From Rhynchonema sp. JSB1_4 (taxonomy: Eukaryota; Nematoda; Chromadorea; Monhysterida; Xyalidae), in NCBI GenBank assembly GCA_030248065.1, contig JASAMV010006678.1, positions 1 through 64,000 on the forward strand: a stretch of DNA of 64,000 bases, given 5' to 3'. Position 1 is the first letter of the stretch. Every line of letters begins with the position of its first letter. Below the pieces are notes generated by a model. The model saw only the letters and a program-made list of their open reading frames with translations, ran no database searches and was not told the DNA's origin. Positions 1 through 22,878 of this stretch are shown here, one piece after another. The position numbers were made by a program, and so were the translations under genes.

Positions 1-346
1 TATATTTGACTGAGGATGCTGCTGCAGCAAAACATTTCGCTGCCAGTCACTATACTTGACTGAGGATGCTGCTGCAGCAAAACATTTCGCTGCCAGTCAC
101 TATACTTGACTGAGGATGCTGCTGCAACAAAACATTTCGCTGCCAGTCACTATACTTGACTGGGGATGCTGTTGCAGCAAAACATTTCGCTGCCAGTCAC
201 TATACTTGACTGAGGATGCTGCTGTAGCAAAACATTTCGCTGCCAGTCACTATACTTGACTGAGGATGCTGCTGGAGCAAAACATTTCGCTGCCAGTCAC
301 TATACTTGACTGAGGATGCTGCTGGAGCAAAACATTTCGTTGCCAG
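1..346. repeat. 50-bp tandem repeat array, seven copies
   Basis: Seven near-identical head-to-tail 50-bp units begin at 1, 51, 101, 151, 201, 251 and 301. Each contains ACTTGACTGAGGATGCTGCT and AAACATTTCGCTGCCAGTC. Differences are single bases, for example GCTGCAGCAA versus GCTGGAGCAA. The array runs off the left edge of the window. The same unit forms the array at 2443-2674. There are no unique spacers between units, so this is a minisatellite. Confidence 0.97.
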
Positions 347-404
347 AAGGAGAACATATGCATGTATTTTTACAAAAAACCACCAACACACCCTTTTCTC
401 GCGT

Positions 405-535
405 TTTGCTCCTGCAACAATCCCAGTCAAGTATAGTGACAGAGGCGAAACGTTTTGCTGCCGCAGCATTCCCAGTCAAGTATAGTAGCCGGCAGCGAAA
501 CGTTGCTGCTACGGCATTCCCAGTCAAGCGAAAAA
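405..535. repeat. Inverted, degenerate copies of the 50-bp unit
   Basis: Two to three diverged units lie in reverse orientation to the array at 1-346 (CCCAGTCAAGTATAGT and GGCAGCGAAACGTT are reverse complements of the unit). They end in GTCAAGCGAAAAAA. The layout of direct array, short spacer, inverted copies and A-rich end recurs at 2443-2890, so the whole module looks duplicated. Confidence 0.85.
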
Positions 536-545
536 AACAAAAACC

Positions 546-1550
546 CACCTGTTGCCGCCACATATTCCGCCGTTCATCAGACCACGCATGACACTTCCCG
601 CAAGCGTAAATTGTTTCCTGTTGAAAACCACCTTTGTCGACAGCGAACATCTAAAATGAAATACATACATTATATCATCAACTTTTTTTTCGCAATACAA
701 ATCAACTAACTGACCTTCTCGTACTGTGCCAAAACAGCACGGTCATGATCAGCGCATGACATGACAATTTGTTGTCCACTGGTCGTTTGATAAGCGTGGT
801 CTTCACAGCGGTCTCGTGAAAAAAATAAGGTGTCACCACAGCCAACACACATTCGAGTGCACAATTCGAAATTCTCCTGTAAAACGGCAAAAACAATTCT
901 GTTCTGCTGAAAACATAAAAATGGAGCACAAACATCTCAGTAACTATGCTACCTGTGTCTCCACGTGCGATTCTAGTGCCAAGTGATGATCATGGCACAC
1001 CTTGGCTTCAGTTATATTTGGATGATCTCGTCTCAACGACGTTGCGCTTGCGTTCAACCGAGGGAAAAACGCCACACGGCCCTCGCGTCTGCATCCCAAA
1101 ACGACACATGGTGACTGAAAACGGGCCAGAAGACCGGTTCAAATGAGGTACATTTGGGCAAAATGTGGTCTAAAATTGCTTCGTGAGGAAAAGACATGTT
1201 GGACATGTCGACCAAGACACATAAAAATTGTGTTTTTGCACGATTTGAAAACCTAACCAGCTTTTGGAACATTTAGAAATATTTTATTTCCCAAGAGTTC
1301 CCGAAAAAACCTGCAGAAAAAAACCTGCAGAAAAAATCTGCAGCGATCGCCAGTGAAACGTTTCGCTGCTGCACTATCCACAGCCAAAATGGATTGAAGC
1401 AACCACAATTAGCCAACCTTTTCTTTTTTTTGCTTAGCTCCTTTCCAGGGCGCGAGTCTTTCTTTATCAACGGGTCGTCGCTGGTCCCGAACCACTCTCT
1501 TTTTTCGATTTTGAGCAATTGGCTGCAAAGACTAACAGACTGGCTGTAAG
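546..1550. other. No gene recognised
   Basis: No supportable exon was found on either strand. A partial relic of the 50-bp unit is visible near 1345-1375 (GCCAGTGAAACGTTTCGCTG), preceded by three CTGCAG-containing short repeats at 1309-1342. Confidence 0.6.
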
Positions 1551-3045
1551 TTAACAACTGATTTCAAATGCAAACAAATGGAACAATTTAATAAAATCTG
1601 AGCCCACCATCATGCATGCATTCTTTTCACCCGGATTGCTGTCAAGTCCATTTGCTGACTCGGGCTGCGAATTGACCGCTTCATCATCGGTGGTATCACA
1701 TTCTTCTGATCCGTTTTGGTCCTCTCGGTCTGATCCACTAAGTTCCGACTGAAACATGCCACACAATTTCATTTCAACCATCGAGCATTTAGTTGGTTAA
1801 GGAAGCGGTCGGCGACCGTTAAGCCTGCGACAAGAACAAAAAAACAACAAAAACTATGATGGTACCTCAACAGTTGCACAGAATTGAACCGCAGAATTCT
1901 GCTTCTGCAGCAATGGCGTTTCATCACCACGGGACCCGTCGAAATCGCCCAACCGTCGTTTCTACAAAAAGAGACATTTTTAATAAATAGGTACACAAAA
2001 CGCAAAAAAACTGAAACAAAAACCTCAGGCGTTGAATCAAGTAACTGATGCACATCCACTGTCAGCATCGCTTCCGGGTAGTCGGAATTGCTTGGCACAA
2101 CTTCGTCTGCCCGCAGTTTCGCATGAACATTGGATGACTGGCGCTTCTGTAAATACCGTCACAAATAATTTATTATTTACTGCACAAACTAATGATTAAT
2201 CAAACATGAAATAAAACCAACTCGTGCACAGGCCTCCAAAAATTCCCGATGTTCTTTCGACATTTTCACCCTTGACTGGCCTTTTGGTTTCGGTTTTGTC
2301 GGTCGTCGTTTCTGCGAGGAGAAAATAAGCATGTGGTTTTACAAAAAGGCACCTGCACACCAGTTCAGAAATTCATAAAAACAACTTTTCAGCCAAATAT
2401 CAGCGAAACCTTCTTCTGATGCAGCATTACTTGTCAAATGTAGCTGCCAGTCACTATACTTGACTGAGGATGCTGCTGCAGCAAAACATTTCGCTGCCAG
2501 TCACTATACTTGACTGAGGATGCTGCTGCAGCAAAACATTCCGCTGCCAGTCACTATACTTGACTGAGGATGCTGCTGCAGCAAAACATTTCGCTGCCAG
2601 TCACAATACTTGACTGAGGATGCTGCTGCAGCAAAACATTTCGCTGCCAGTCACTATACTTGACTGAGGATGCTGACGACGATCCCATTTCCTCTTACGA
2701 CTGCAAAAAGCATCAAAGCCTCTTCCCAAAAAAACATCAAAAGGCTAAAACCAAACGAAACTTTTTTCTGATGCAGCATCCTCAGTCAAATATAGTACCC
2801 GGCAGCGAAACGTTTTGCTGCTGCAGCATTACCTGCCAAATGTAGCAGCCGGCAGCGAAACGTTTTCCTACCGTCAAGCGAAAAAACAAAAACAGAAAAC
2901 AAACTTCTGTTCTCCACGATGACGACGGTGGTGACGACGACGACGACGAATCGTCACGATTATCACGGTTATATGGAGTGTTGTTTTCCTTTCGTTCGTC
3001 CAATTTAGTTTTCTTTTGATGAGCACGACTGCCAGGCGACTGCAA
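1551..3045 (-). CDS. Small basic/acidic protein of unknown function, five exons
   Basis: Model: 3045-2905, 2311-2222, 2146-2024, 1961-1866 and 1748-1551, all phase-0 junctions, 648 nt, 215 residues. The ATG at 3045 opens a hydrophilic N-terminus with a run of six serines. Exons 2-4 each begin with Lys-Arg and carry basic stretches such as KRRPTKPKPKGQSRVK. Exon 5 is acidic (about residues 151-190, rich in D, E and S). There is no signal peptide or membrane segment, so a nuclear or cytosolic protein is likely. I recognise no family. Donors include GTTTGT and GTTGGT, which recur in other genes here. Intron 1 holds a 50-bp repeat array. The start and last intron are the least certain parts. Confidence 0.6.
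2443..2674. repeat. Second array of the 50-bp tandem repeat
   Basis: Four full units plus a partial one (starts at 2455, 2505, 2555, 2605, 2655) have the same orientation and nearly the same sequence as 1-346. The array sits in intron 1 of the minus-strand gene at 1551-3045. The two arrays are more alike than expected for old duplicates, which suggests recent spread or gene conversion. Confidence 0.95.
2768..2890. repeat. Inverted degenerate 50-bp units
   Basis: Two diverged units in reverse orientation (CATCCTCAGTCAAATATAGT; GGCAGCGAAACGTTTT) end in GTCAAGCGAAAAAACAAAA, matching the end of the module at 405-546. The nearby phrase AAATCAAAAGGCTAAAACCA recurs around 2735 and 3080. Confidence 0.8.
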
Positions 3046-3289
3046 TGAACGAAAAAATTGTCTCAGACGCCATCCTCAAAAAAAATCAAAAGGCTAAAAC
3101 CAACAGAATCGCCAAAAGCAAGCGCAGCTCCTGCCCTGCCTTCCTCAAGCGACTGTTCGCTCTCTGTATCATTTGCCGCGCGTTTGCGACATCCAGGTTT
3201 TTTTTGGCGGTGCCGATCACACTTCACACGCTGAAAAGTTAAATTTGGTTCTTATCTTATTCAAAACATAAAATAAAAAATCAGCACAT

Positions 3290-5480
3290 TAAAACCTGAT
3301 CAGCTAATTTCACCGCAGCTGCTTTGTTGTGACCAGCCCTTTTGCTGTTTTTTGCAACATTTGGCTTTTTCATTGTTTTTTTCGGCATCGTCGAATTTCC
3401 AAATTGAGTGCAATAGAATAGAAGGATAAGAGAAGAATGAAATTCGATCTGAAGATTTATTTAAAATCCCAACCGCGCAGGGTTTGGCCAGCCATCCCGG
3501 TCCCGCTTGGTTAGGCCATCTCGGCCCGGTCCAATTTTCCAAATCTCCGTCCTGACGAGCCGGGCCGGCCAACACAAAGCACAGCGCCCTAAATGGGGTC
3601 AGTCAATCACCCCACCCCCACAAATAGAAGCCCCAAAATACAGCCCCTTAATTTGGTGAGGGATATCAGGTGCTGTCAGGTCATCCCGACCCGGCCTGAT
3701 TTTCGAAATCTCCGGCCCGACCAGGCCGCTCTCCCGATATCGTTTCCAACCACGGCAAAAAAATAAAAAGCATAAAAAATATTTAGAAAATAGAAAGCAA
3801 GCCAACCTTTCCAACACATATCGTTAAGTAGGCGTTCGCGATCGTGCCGGCCTGAGCTCGGGCCGGGCCGAGCCGAAGATTTGGAGGAACGACCCCCCCC
3901 CACAAATAGAGCCCCCAAAATACAGCCCCCCTAAATGAGGGACTTCAGGTGCTGTCAGGTCATCCCGGCCCGGCCCGATCTTCCAGATCTCCGGCCCAGT
4001 GTAGTTCCGGGGGGGAGGGGGCCCCCTCGGGTACGCTCGAGCCGAGCCAGGCCGACTCAATTAAAAACGCACCCCCCGCTAAATGAAGTCAGTGAATCAC
4101 CCCCACCCCCAAATAAAGCCCCACCAAATACAGCCCGGCCCGGGCCGACCCGGCTACTTTATTGGGTCAATGAATCACCCCCCCACAATAGAGCCCCCAA
4201 AATACAACCCGACCCGGCCGCTCTCACAATATCAAATAAACCCAACCAAAACAAAGCAAGCCAATCTCTCCAACCTGTACTCTTGCATCCAAAGGTCAAG
4301 CCGGGCCGCGATTTTCGGCCTTTGCTTCGAACCGGGCCGGGCCGAATCCCTCCTCGTAAATGGGGTCACTGAATCACCCCCCCCCCCAAATAAACCCCCC
4401 CCCCCGACCCGGCTCCTAAATAGGGTCATTGAATCAGCCCCCCCCCCCCAAATACAGCCCCCAAAATGCAGTCCGTGCCAGTGTAGTTCCTGGGGGGAGG
4501 GGGGTCCCCCCCTCGGGTACGCCTGTTCCACCTCCATGGTACGCCTGCCCCACTGTTCCCCCTCCGGGTACGTCTGCTCCCCCAATTTTTACCCAAAATA
4601 GGCAAATTTTGGCCTAAAATAGGCATTTTTAGGCCTAAAATGAGTGATTTTTAGGTCAATGTCGTCAAAAATCGCCAAAATACCCTTTTTATTGAGATTT
4701 TTTTCCTAAAGGGGGGAAAATGAGCCAAACTTTCGACCTCAAAAAATGACTTTTCTCCAAAATTTTCGACCTCAAAAAATGACTTTTCTCCAAATTTGGG
4801 TCCTCCCCCCCCCCTTCCGGGTCCCTCCCCCCTTCCCCCCAGGTGGGTACGTCTGTTCCCCCCTCCGAAAAAAGGGGGTACCGCCTGTTCCCCCTCCGGA
4901 CCAGGAACTACACTGGTCCGTGCAGAGGTCGCAATCAGGCCGGCCGGGCCGGGCCGCGCCACGCCGCGATGTTGGGCTTTTGGTTCGGGCCGGGCCGGAG
5001 ATTTTGAGGATCGGGCCGGACCGAGCCGGGCCCCCTCCTAAATGGGGTCGGTGAATCACCCCCCCCCCCCAAATAAAGCCCCCCCCAAATACAGCCCCCT
5101 AAATGAGGTCGCAATCGGGCCGGCCGGGCCGGGCCCCCTCCTAAATTAGGTCGGTGAATCACCCCCCCAAATAAAGCCCCCACGGAGCTGATTCACTGAC
5201 CCCATTTAGGGTGGCTGTACCCGGCCGGCCCGGCCCGATCTTCCAAATCTCCGGCCCGGCCACTTTCTCAATGAAAGCTTCCATTTTCTTCACCAAACAA
5301 TAGGTTCAGGAAAAATCGCAAAAATTATGACAAAAATCGGGTAAAAATCAGACCCAAAAGTCGGGTCGGGCCGGGCCTGGCCGGGCCAAGCTTTGGCCAC
5401 CTCGGGCCGGGCCGGAGATTTGGGAGCTCGGGTCGGGCCGACCTCTGCCAAGCACCTCTTCGACCAAAAAAAGAAAAAGA
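3290..5480. repeat. GC-rich composite repeat patchwork with C homopolymers
   Basis: Shuffled copies of a few phrases fill this stretch: CGGCCCGGCCCGATCTTCC with ATCTCCGGCCC; AATGGGGTCAGTGAATCACC; CCAAATAAAGCCCCC; AAATACAGCCCCCTAAATG; GTGTAGTTCCTGGGG. Runs of 8-12 C occur repeatedly (3893-3900, 4378-4386, 4438-4449, 4807-4814, 5061-5070). The phrases occur in both orientations. Translations are Pro/Gly/Arg-rich in every frame and show no exon structure. This is a non-coding repeat cluster whose source element I cannot name. Confidence 0.85.
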
Positions 5481-6218
5481 AAAAAAGTGAAAAAGAAAAG
5501 GCGCGAACTTACAACCAATCAGCAGCAAGCCCCGCCCACTTCGCGCACTTAGCGCCACAGCAAACTTTCCACCTCCGTTTCTCGCGATAGAAGCAATATC
5601 CAATTTTCCCTTATAGATGTAGACGAACTGCACGATGAGACAAATCGATTGGTATATGACTCGACCGGATTGGTCCAGTTTCCTGGGAGGAGATATGGTC
5701 TGTCGCAAAAAGTGTGGCCGCCGGAAGTCACGATTTTCGGGTGTCTGAAAAACCACTTTCCCATTGTCCGATCGAGCTCAAATTTTCAGCGTTTTGTTAT
5801 GGCTTGACTACGACTAGAAAACAATCAAAACATCTTTCAAAACCAATCACACGCGTTCGCACCAGCATCGCCGATATAACACGTGAGGTATAGGGAAAAA
5901 TCAGTTTTTCGAGCACGCTGATGTTTCACGTGCATGTTGGAAAAAATTTTTGCCACACGATTTCTTCACATCAACCTATCTTTCTGATAAGAACATTACC
6001 AACGACGAAATCCAGCTTTTTCCTGCTTCGTGGTCTAATCTCAAAGTACTGCGAAACGCTAATGCGTTCTCGTAGATGTTTTTGACTCAATCACGTGGCC
6101 ATCTGGTGCATTCGCACTGACGATGACCTGGTGCACCATTTCTCACATCGAAAAATGTACCAAAAATACATCATACTATCAAAAAGGCATGACATAAAAC
6201 TTTTTTATTTCAATGCAG
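5481..6218. other. Probable intron or upstream region of the lustrin-repeat gene
   Basis: No Cys-rich exon or signal peptide could be found here, although the next exon (6219) starts in the middle of a lustrin repeat and so needs upstream exons. A TGATGTTTCA motif is at 5919-5928. A copy of the dispersed GACGATGACCTGGTGCACC phrase lies at 6119-6140. Confidence 0.5.
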
Positions 6219-17665
<11,447 letters not shown>

Positions 17666-17729
17666 TGTGCACACTTGCCTACAAGGATGTGAAACATCAT
17701 AATAATTGAATGAAAGAACATCGGAAACA

Positions 17730-19081
17730 CTAAACTGTTGTTTTCGAAGATATACAAGCAGAGCGCAAAGTTGCGTCTGTTGTCTTGAATGCATTTTCTG
17801 ATGTCAATTTCCTTGAGCAGATCAAAGTAATAGTTTTATTGGGCTGGACATAAATGATAAAATAATGATTCTCAACATTGGTCAAAATAAAGGGCATAAT
17901 TCGTTTGTGTTCAATATTCATTTTGTGCATTTGGAATAGACTCACGTCTTCTGGAGGAAAGCAGGGACTTTGTTACACCAGAACAAAATCAATGGTGACA
18001 GATCGAAAGCACATTAATTTCAAATACACAAATCATAAACGTTAAGGCAGTGCGGACCAATAAAATAATAAAATACACTCACCCGTTATATTATCAGGAC
18101 AGTCGTTGTCTCTGAAAATATAGCAAGTTTTGACCTCCAGCTCATTTTTGATAAGTCCGCCACAATTTTGAGAGAGCGAAGCAGTGGCTTGATCAATGAT
18201 GACACCTTTCCAAGTGAAGCAATACACCGTCGATGCAGTAAATAGTGCATAATATCTGCCTGTTTTTTTGATCAGAACGTCACGAAATTATGCGACTTTT
18301 ACCGCAACCACGAATATTATTTTCTTGAAACATTCATTCCTCATGCGACCGTGACGTAATTTTGAGATTTCGTAAACTCGGGCGGCTTATTTTTGGGAGT
18401 GGTTCAAATTTATGGGAGTTGCACCTTTTAGTGAAACGAAGTGACTTTCAGAGACAAAAGGGGAACTGTAGTAAATACTGGTAAACATGGCAAGTGACAC
18501 TGAAACAACGTGCAGAGATGCTTCACACAAGTAACCCAAACTGAATAAGTCAACTCAATGCAAGGCAGAATAACTGATAACGGACAAACTGTTATTGACG
18601 CGGGGATAGTATGGGTATAAGCGTCACCTTTCCAAGCTGTTTAGCTTGGTATCTTAATGACCTGATACACATACCAAATGTAGCATTGCTATGGCATATG
18701 TATGTAGGTTGATATTTTCGGAGGTTTTGTTTGTTGTAAATGTAGTGCCTATGAAACATCAGCGAACTACGTTACTGCCAGTGCGCATAGTGTTTGTGCT
18801 GTGTTAGTGGACGAAGCACAATGGTGCAATTTGATGTTTCATATTGCCTTTATTGCATTCTCATTTCTTTCGAAAATACGAGCCGTTGTTATGAAGAAGA
18901 AAGTAACCGATTCGTGAGCAAATAGGTGCACAAGAGAGTAGTGAACTTTATCATTTGTTAACTTGGGTACACACAATGAAGCATTATATTGGACAACACA
19001 CATATGGCACCCGACAGCTGATGTTTCACATATCAGGCACTGATAAGAACTTGTATGTTGTGATGTGGCACAGCCTGAGCC
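17730..19081 (-). CDS. Cys-rich, possibly Ly6/three-finger-like secreted protein (5' end missing)
   Basis: Phase-consistent exons 19081-18963, 18255-18083 and 17950-17730 encode about 171 residues. The first exon has YQCLICE followed by GCHMC and SLC, a C..C start typical of Ly6 domains. The second has VYCFTWKG, then QNCGG, NELEVKTCY and DNDC, resembling the closing half of a Ly6 fold. The third exon has two more Cys and one N-glycosylation site (NKT). No signal peptide exon was found; it would lie upstream of 19081. The stop lies 65 bp from the lustrin gene stop, tail to tail. The Ly6 assignment is a resemblance only. The junction at 18963 uses a weak donor (GTTAAC). Confidence 0.5.
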
Positions 19082-20374
19082 CTGCACAACAGGTGTGTGT
19101 GTATATCAATAGCATCTTCAGCAAACATTGGGAAGCAAATATTCTCAGACTGCGCGTATGTGACTAACTCCCAAATATTGAAGCAACAAATTCTTTCGAT
19201 ATGCTTTGCCCCTAATCGTAAGTCCATTCATACACGCAGTATGTATGTACAAATGGTTTAGTTACAACGGTAGGAGTGAATTTGCTTCTGCCTAAACCCG
19301 AACGAATGACCGATAAGAACGGTACCGTCAAACCCCGTTAGTGACCAGTGCTCGAACGGGACTACTTATCGGGATCGGGATGGAATCTTCCGGATCGGGA
19401 TTACAGTTTTTTTGGCTCGATATTAGTCACCTTGCAGGACATAAAACAACGCCAAATTACGCAAAATTGACCATAAATTTTATGTCATAGTAAAACTGGT
19501 CTTTCGTTTTTATTCCATCAACACATCAAAAGTTCGCCACAGCAACAACATAAAGCTTTCAATATTCCATCCAATGATATCAATCAAATCATGAAGCAAA
19601 GAATTCGTGTTTGGTCAGAATCACAGAAACGTTTTCGCGGTGTGATCAATAATGTTTCGTAAAGCAAGCTGATTTGCAAGTTGCGCACGCAACAGTTGCA
19701 CAAAATAATCTCTTCCGGTGATGTTGATCGGCATCCCGGTGATCGATGATACATAGGTGTATCACTGTGTCACCTCACCATGAAGAAGGATCACTATAAA
19801 GAAGCTAAACTGCATTGCACTAATCTCATAATCCAATACAACCATACTAACTTGCGTGCACACCCACCAAAATTGTCAATATTTTTTCATAATGATGTTT
19901 CAATAGTATTTGTTATCAAATATAATCACGTTCGTTTCGGTTCGCTGAATGTTTGCGCATCGGTGTCGGACGTGGGCTCGTCACGATCGGCTGGTTTCTG
20001 ATAAAAAAAATTTCGATTTGAAAAAAATATTTGTGTTTCCGATTATGTTATTCACGATGATTGCGGTATAATTTTGATTCAAATCTTGACAATCTTGGCG
20101 ATCTTATCGAGTCTGACGGTTTTGTGTTGGGCGCATTTAGAGATTTGCAGAGACCTGCATACGCCACTTACATTTGACCAGCGTTTTGTTGCTGTTTGAT
20201 AGCGTTAATAAACAAGTTTGACGCTGGTAAACAGCAGTGGCCGCAGCAAATAATTATCGCTTAATTTAGAAAGTGTCGTCATGGTATCAGTCCGATCACC
20301 AAGTTTGAGTCCGTTGTGTAGGTTTGGGGCTTTGAACTTCCAAACCGACTTCGAAATTGAAAATTCCAAACAGC
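19082..20374. other. Intergenic stretch, no gene recognised
   Basis: One TGATGTTTCA motif at 19893 (that at 19019 lies in the exon to the left). Copies of GACCAGCGTTTTG/TTTGACGCTGGT at 20175 and 20217 and of CCGATCACCAAGTTTGA at 20291 belong to dispersed repeats. No exon with supportable splice sites was seen, although the upstream exon(s) of the 17730-19081 gene should be here. Confidence 0.5.
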
Positions 20375-22539
20375 TCAACGCACCATTTTCTGCTCAACAA
20401 TTTTGTCCGTTGGCGTTGCAGTTTGTGCGTTGGTCGCAGTAGTCGTTTTGGTCGTGGTCTTGTTCAGATGCTTCTTCGGTTCAGGTTCCAGATTCAGCTG
20501 TAAAATTTTGTAAACACAATTTTGGTCAGCAAGATCGGAAACGTGCCGAAGACGACCAACCATTTTCACGAAATCCAGCTCGGCCTCGTCCTCCTGCAAT
20601 GTATCGCTGCGTCCCTTGGTCCAATTGTGCGTGTCGGCGCGTTTCTGCGCAGCGTCGGGCGGTGAAACATCATGCTCGCCCCACGTGGTCATGTTGTCGA
20701 GGGACGGCTGACGGGCGGAAAGTATAAATGTTGTCAAAATGTTATGTTGGACATTTGGATAAAGTTGTTAGGAACTTCGTGCGTCTGCACGCAGTTAATG
20801 TTGTCCGGCGAGCACATGACCATATCTGATATTATATTCGCACTGACGATCACCATGGGGCACCGCCCGTCGGTGAAAACGGAGGTCAAATCGATCAACA
20901 CCATTTTATCGGCAAGAAATCGCTGTACAACTCATGTTTTTTGTGCAGAAGTCGCAAAATCTAGTTTCTTTTGTCGTCTTGAAACTGAATGAAACATCAG
21001 CTATGTGGCCTATGACCAAGCAACACGATCTACTGTACATACACACACACCCAAATGTACAGGTCCGGTCGTGCTTCGCCGTCGTCGGTGGATGGTTTGA
21101 GATCGACAATCGAAGTCACGAAATGCTGCACCAGACGGCGAACCTTTAATGTTGTTCAAATTTTTTCCAGAACTCTTTTCTTTTTAATTTAAAATGACTC
21201 ATTACATTCAGACTGACGATGCGTTGCCCGGCGCTCTACTGAAGATGAAAACGAAAAAACAAAACGCACCTGTGCCGTGTAGCACTCGGCAGCCAGCGGA
21301 TTCTGCTGTTTTCGCTGTTCGTCGGCTTTGGCCTGTGGAAAATATATTTAGAAATTCGCATGTATTTAGGATATTTCGATATTTGCTAATGCCTCCAATT
21401 TCTGTTCTTAGACTGCCACACTGGCCACCTTCTACGCTGGTCGATATTATGGCTTATTGTAAGTATATTGTCGTCAACTCAGATTGTCAACTCTATATGT
21501 CGGTAACTCCCATGTATAATTTCTCTCACGCTCATTTAGGCCTGCTCTTGAGTCTACGACTGCACAAATAGTATACATACCATTAGCCGAAATTAGTGTC
21601 ATCATAGTATGTAAATCTCGAAATAAACATCTGTGATCCAAAAAAATCACGTAGGCAAGGCAAGCCCGGACCGGCGGAAGCAAGCTGGAAACGCCCCCTG
21701 TACGAGCCGGTTTCTATGGTGACGGCCACTACAAAGCGACAGTACTGTACCGTATACCTGCAGCACGCGAGCCTGTCTCCACACGGCCGTTTGATTAATG
21801 CCTCGACTCACACTTGACGTTGGGTGCATTGGGTCTGACGAGGACTTTGACACCAAATAGTCGATGCGGACTGCGTCACTGCGCGCAAATGATGGGGAAA
21901 GTTGTGAGACATTGTCATATGAGTGATGCAAAATTTTGGTGGCTTTTCATTTTCTCCGTTGATTACGCTGGTGAGAGCATATCAGCAATACCGGTCAGCG
22001 ACAAAAATGTAAAGAATTTTAGGAACGGACCGGTAGTTCTGCAATATCCGAGAGTGAATCATGAACCTTCATTATCAAACTTTGAGACATCTACAGGAAC
22101 GGATTTCTGGAGCACTTTTGTGGAGTTTTTGTGACAAATGTTGGCGGCATAACATGCAGTTCTCAAAAAGCTGCCGATAAGCAACTTCTACGTTTGTTTT
22201 CTCAAAAACATGAAGTTGGCATCAGGACATCACACGCCTTTCCACTAAAACTTATCATAAATTAGACCCGATCCGATCACCAACCTGACACCGTCCCATT
22301 AAAAAAATACAGATCACATAAAAAGCAAGGAATGCGAGAAATCGCGAAAACCCTTCTCAGTGAAACATCAGCTAGCCAACTCACTTCCAGATGCGCTCCT
22401 GTTCATTCAGCTCCAGTTGCGGCAGCAAATCATAGAGCACCTGCAACGCACCACGTGGCATTTCCACAGTTGAGCTCGCCTCGTCTTCTGAACCACTTGA
22501 AACATCATCGGGCTTGTTGTTACTGCTGCTGGTGGGCAT
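20375..22539 (-). CDS. Protein of unknown function, about 232 residues
   Basis: Model: 22539-22385, 21812-21758, 21332-21270, 21143-21051, 20707-20375; 699 nt. Exon 1 starts MPTSSSNNKPDD, is Ser/acidic-rich and then helical (QVLYDLLPQLELNEQER). Exon 3 (KADEQRKQQNPLAAE) is helical and charged. Exon 4 contains VRRLVQHFVTSIVDLKPS. Exon 5 contains VKMVGRLRHVSDLADQN and ends in a Thr/Lys-rich tail. There is no signal peptide or membrane segment, so it is likely intracellular. I do not recognise the family. Exon 2 is the weakest call: it was chosen because exon 1 ends in phase 2 and exon 3 starts in phase 0. Two TGATGTTTCA motifs fall inside coding sequence (22498, 20663). Confidence 0.55.
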
Positions 22540-22878
22540 GATGATATATATATAAGGTTTGATATTGTAAAGTTTGTTTGTGTTTTGTTGGTAAATTTTG
22601 AAGAAATCTGTGCGAAAAATGATGGAATAAACGATGTTATGCAAATCTTCGTGGAATTTTGAAACACTGAAATAATCACCCCGGTTGTGTAGATTGCGTG
22701 CTTGTTACGTTTTGTTTTGATGAATGATGCGTGTAATCTCCTCGCGATCATAACAGAAACGTGCGTGAATGATCCTTTGCAAACTTATACTTTTCAAGTT
22801 GAAAACAATAAACTTCTGTCCAATATACAAAGAAACTATAATAAAAACAATACAATAAAAATAGATTATACAGTATTA

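Noticed and set aside
1..346. Regular 50-bp repeats as a CRISPR array
   Set aside because: Units are contiguous with no unique spacers, and the DNA is eukaryotic with introns.
3300..5183. Many overlapping Pro/Gly/Arg-rich open frames
   Set aside because: All frames on both strands stay open because of GC-rich repeats; no exon signals or conserved motif.
5325..5756. 143-codon minus-strand frame
   Set aside because: Its second half is a translation of the GC-rich repeat and the first half has no recognisable domain or splice context.
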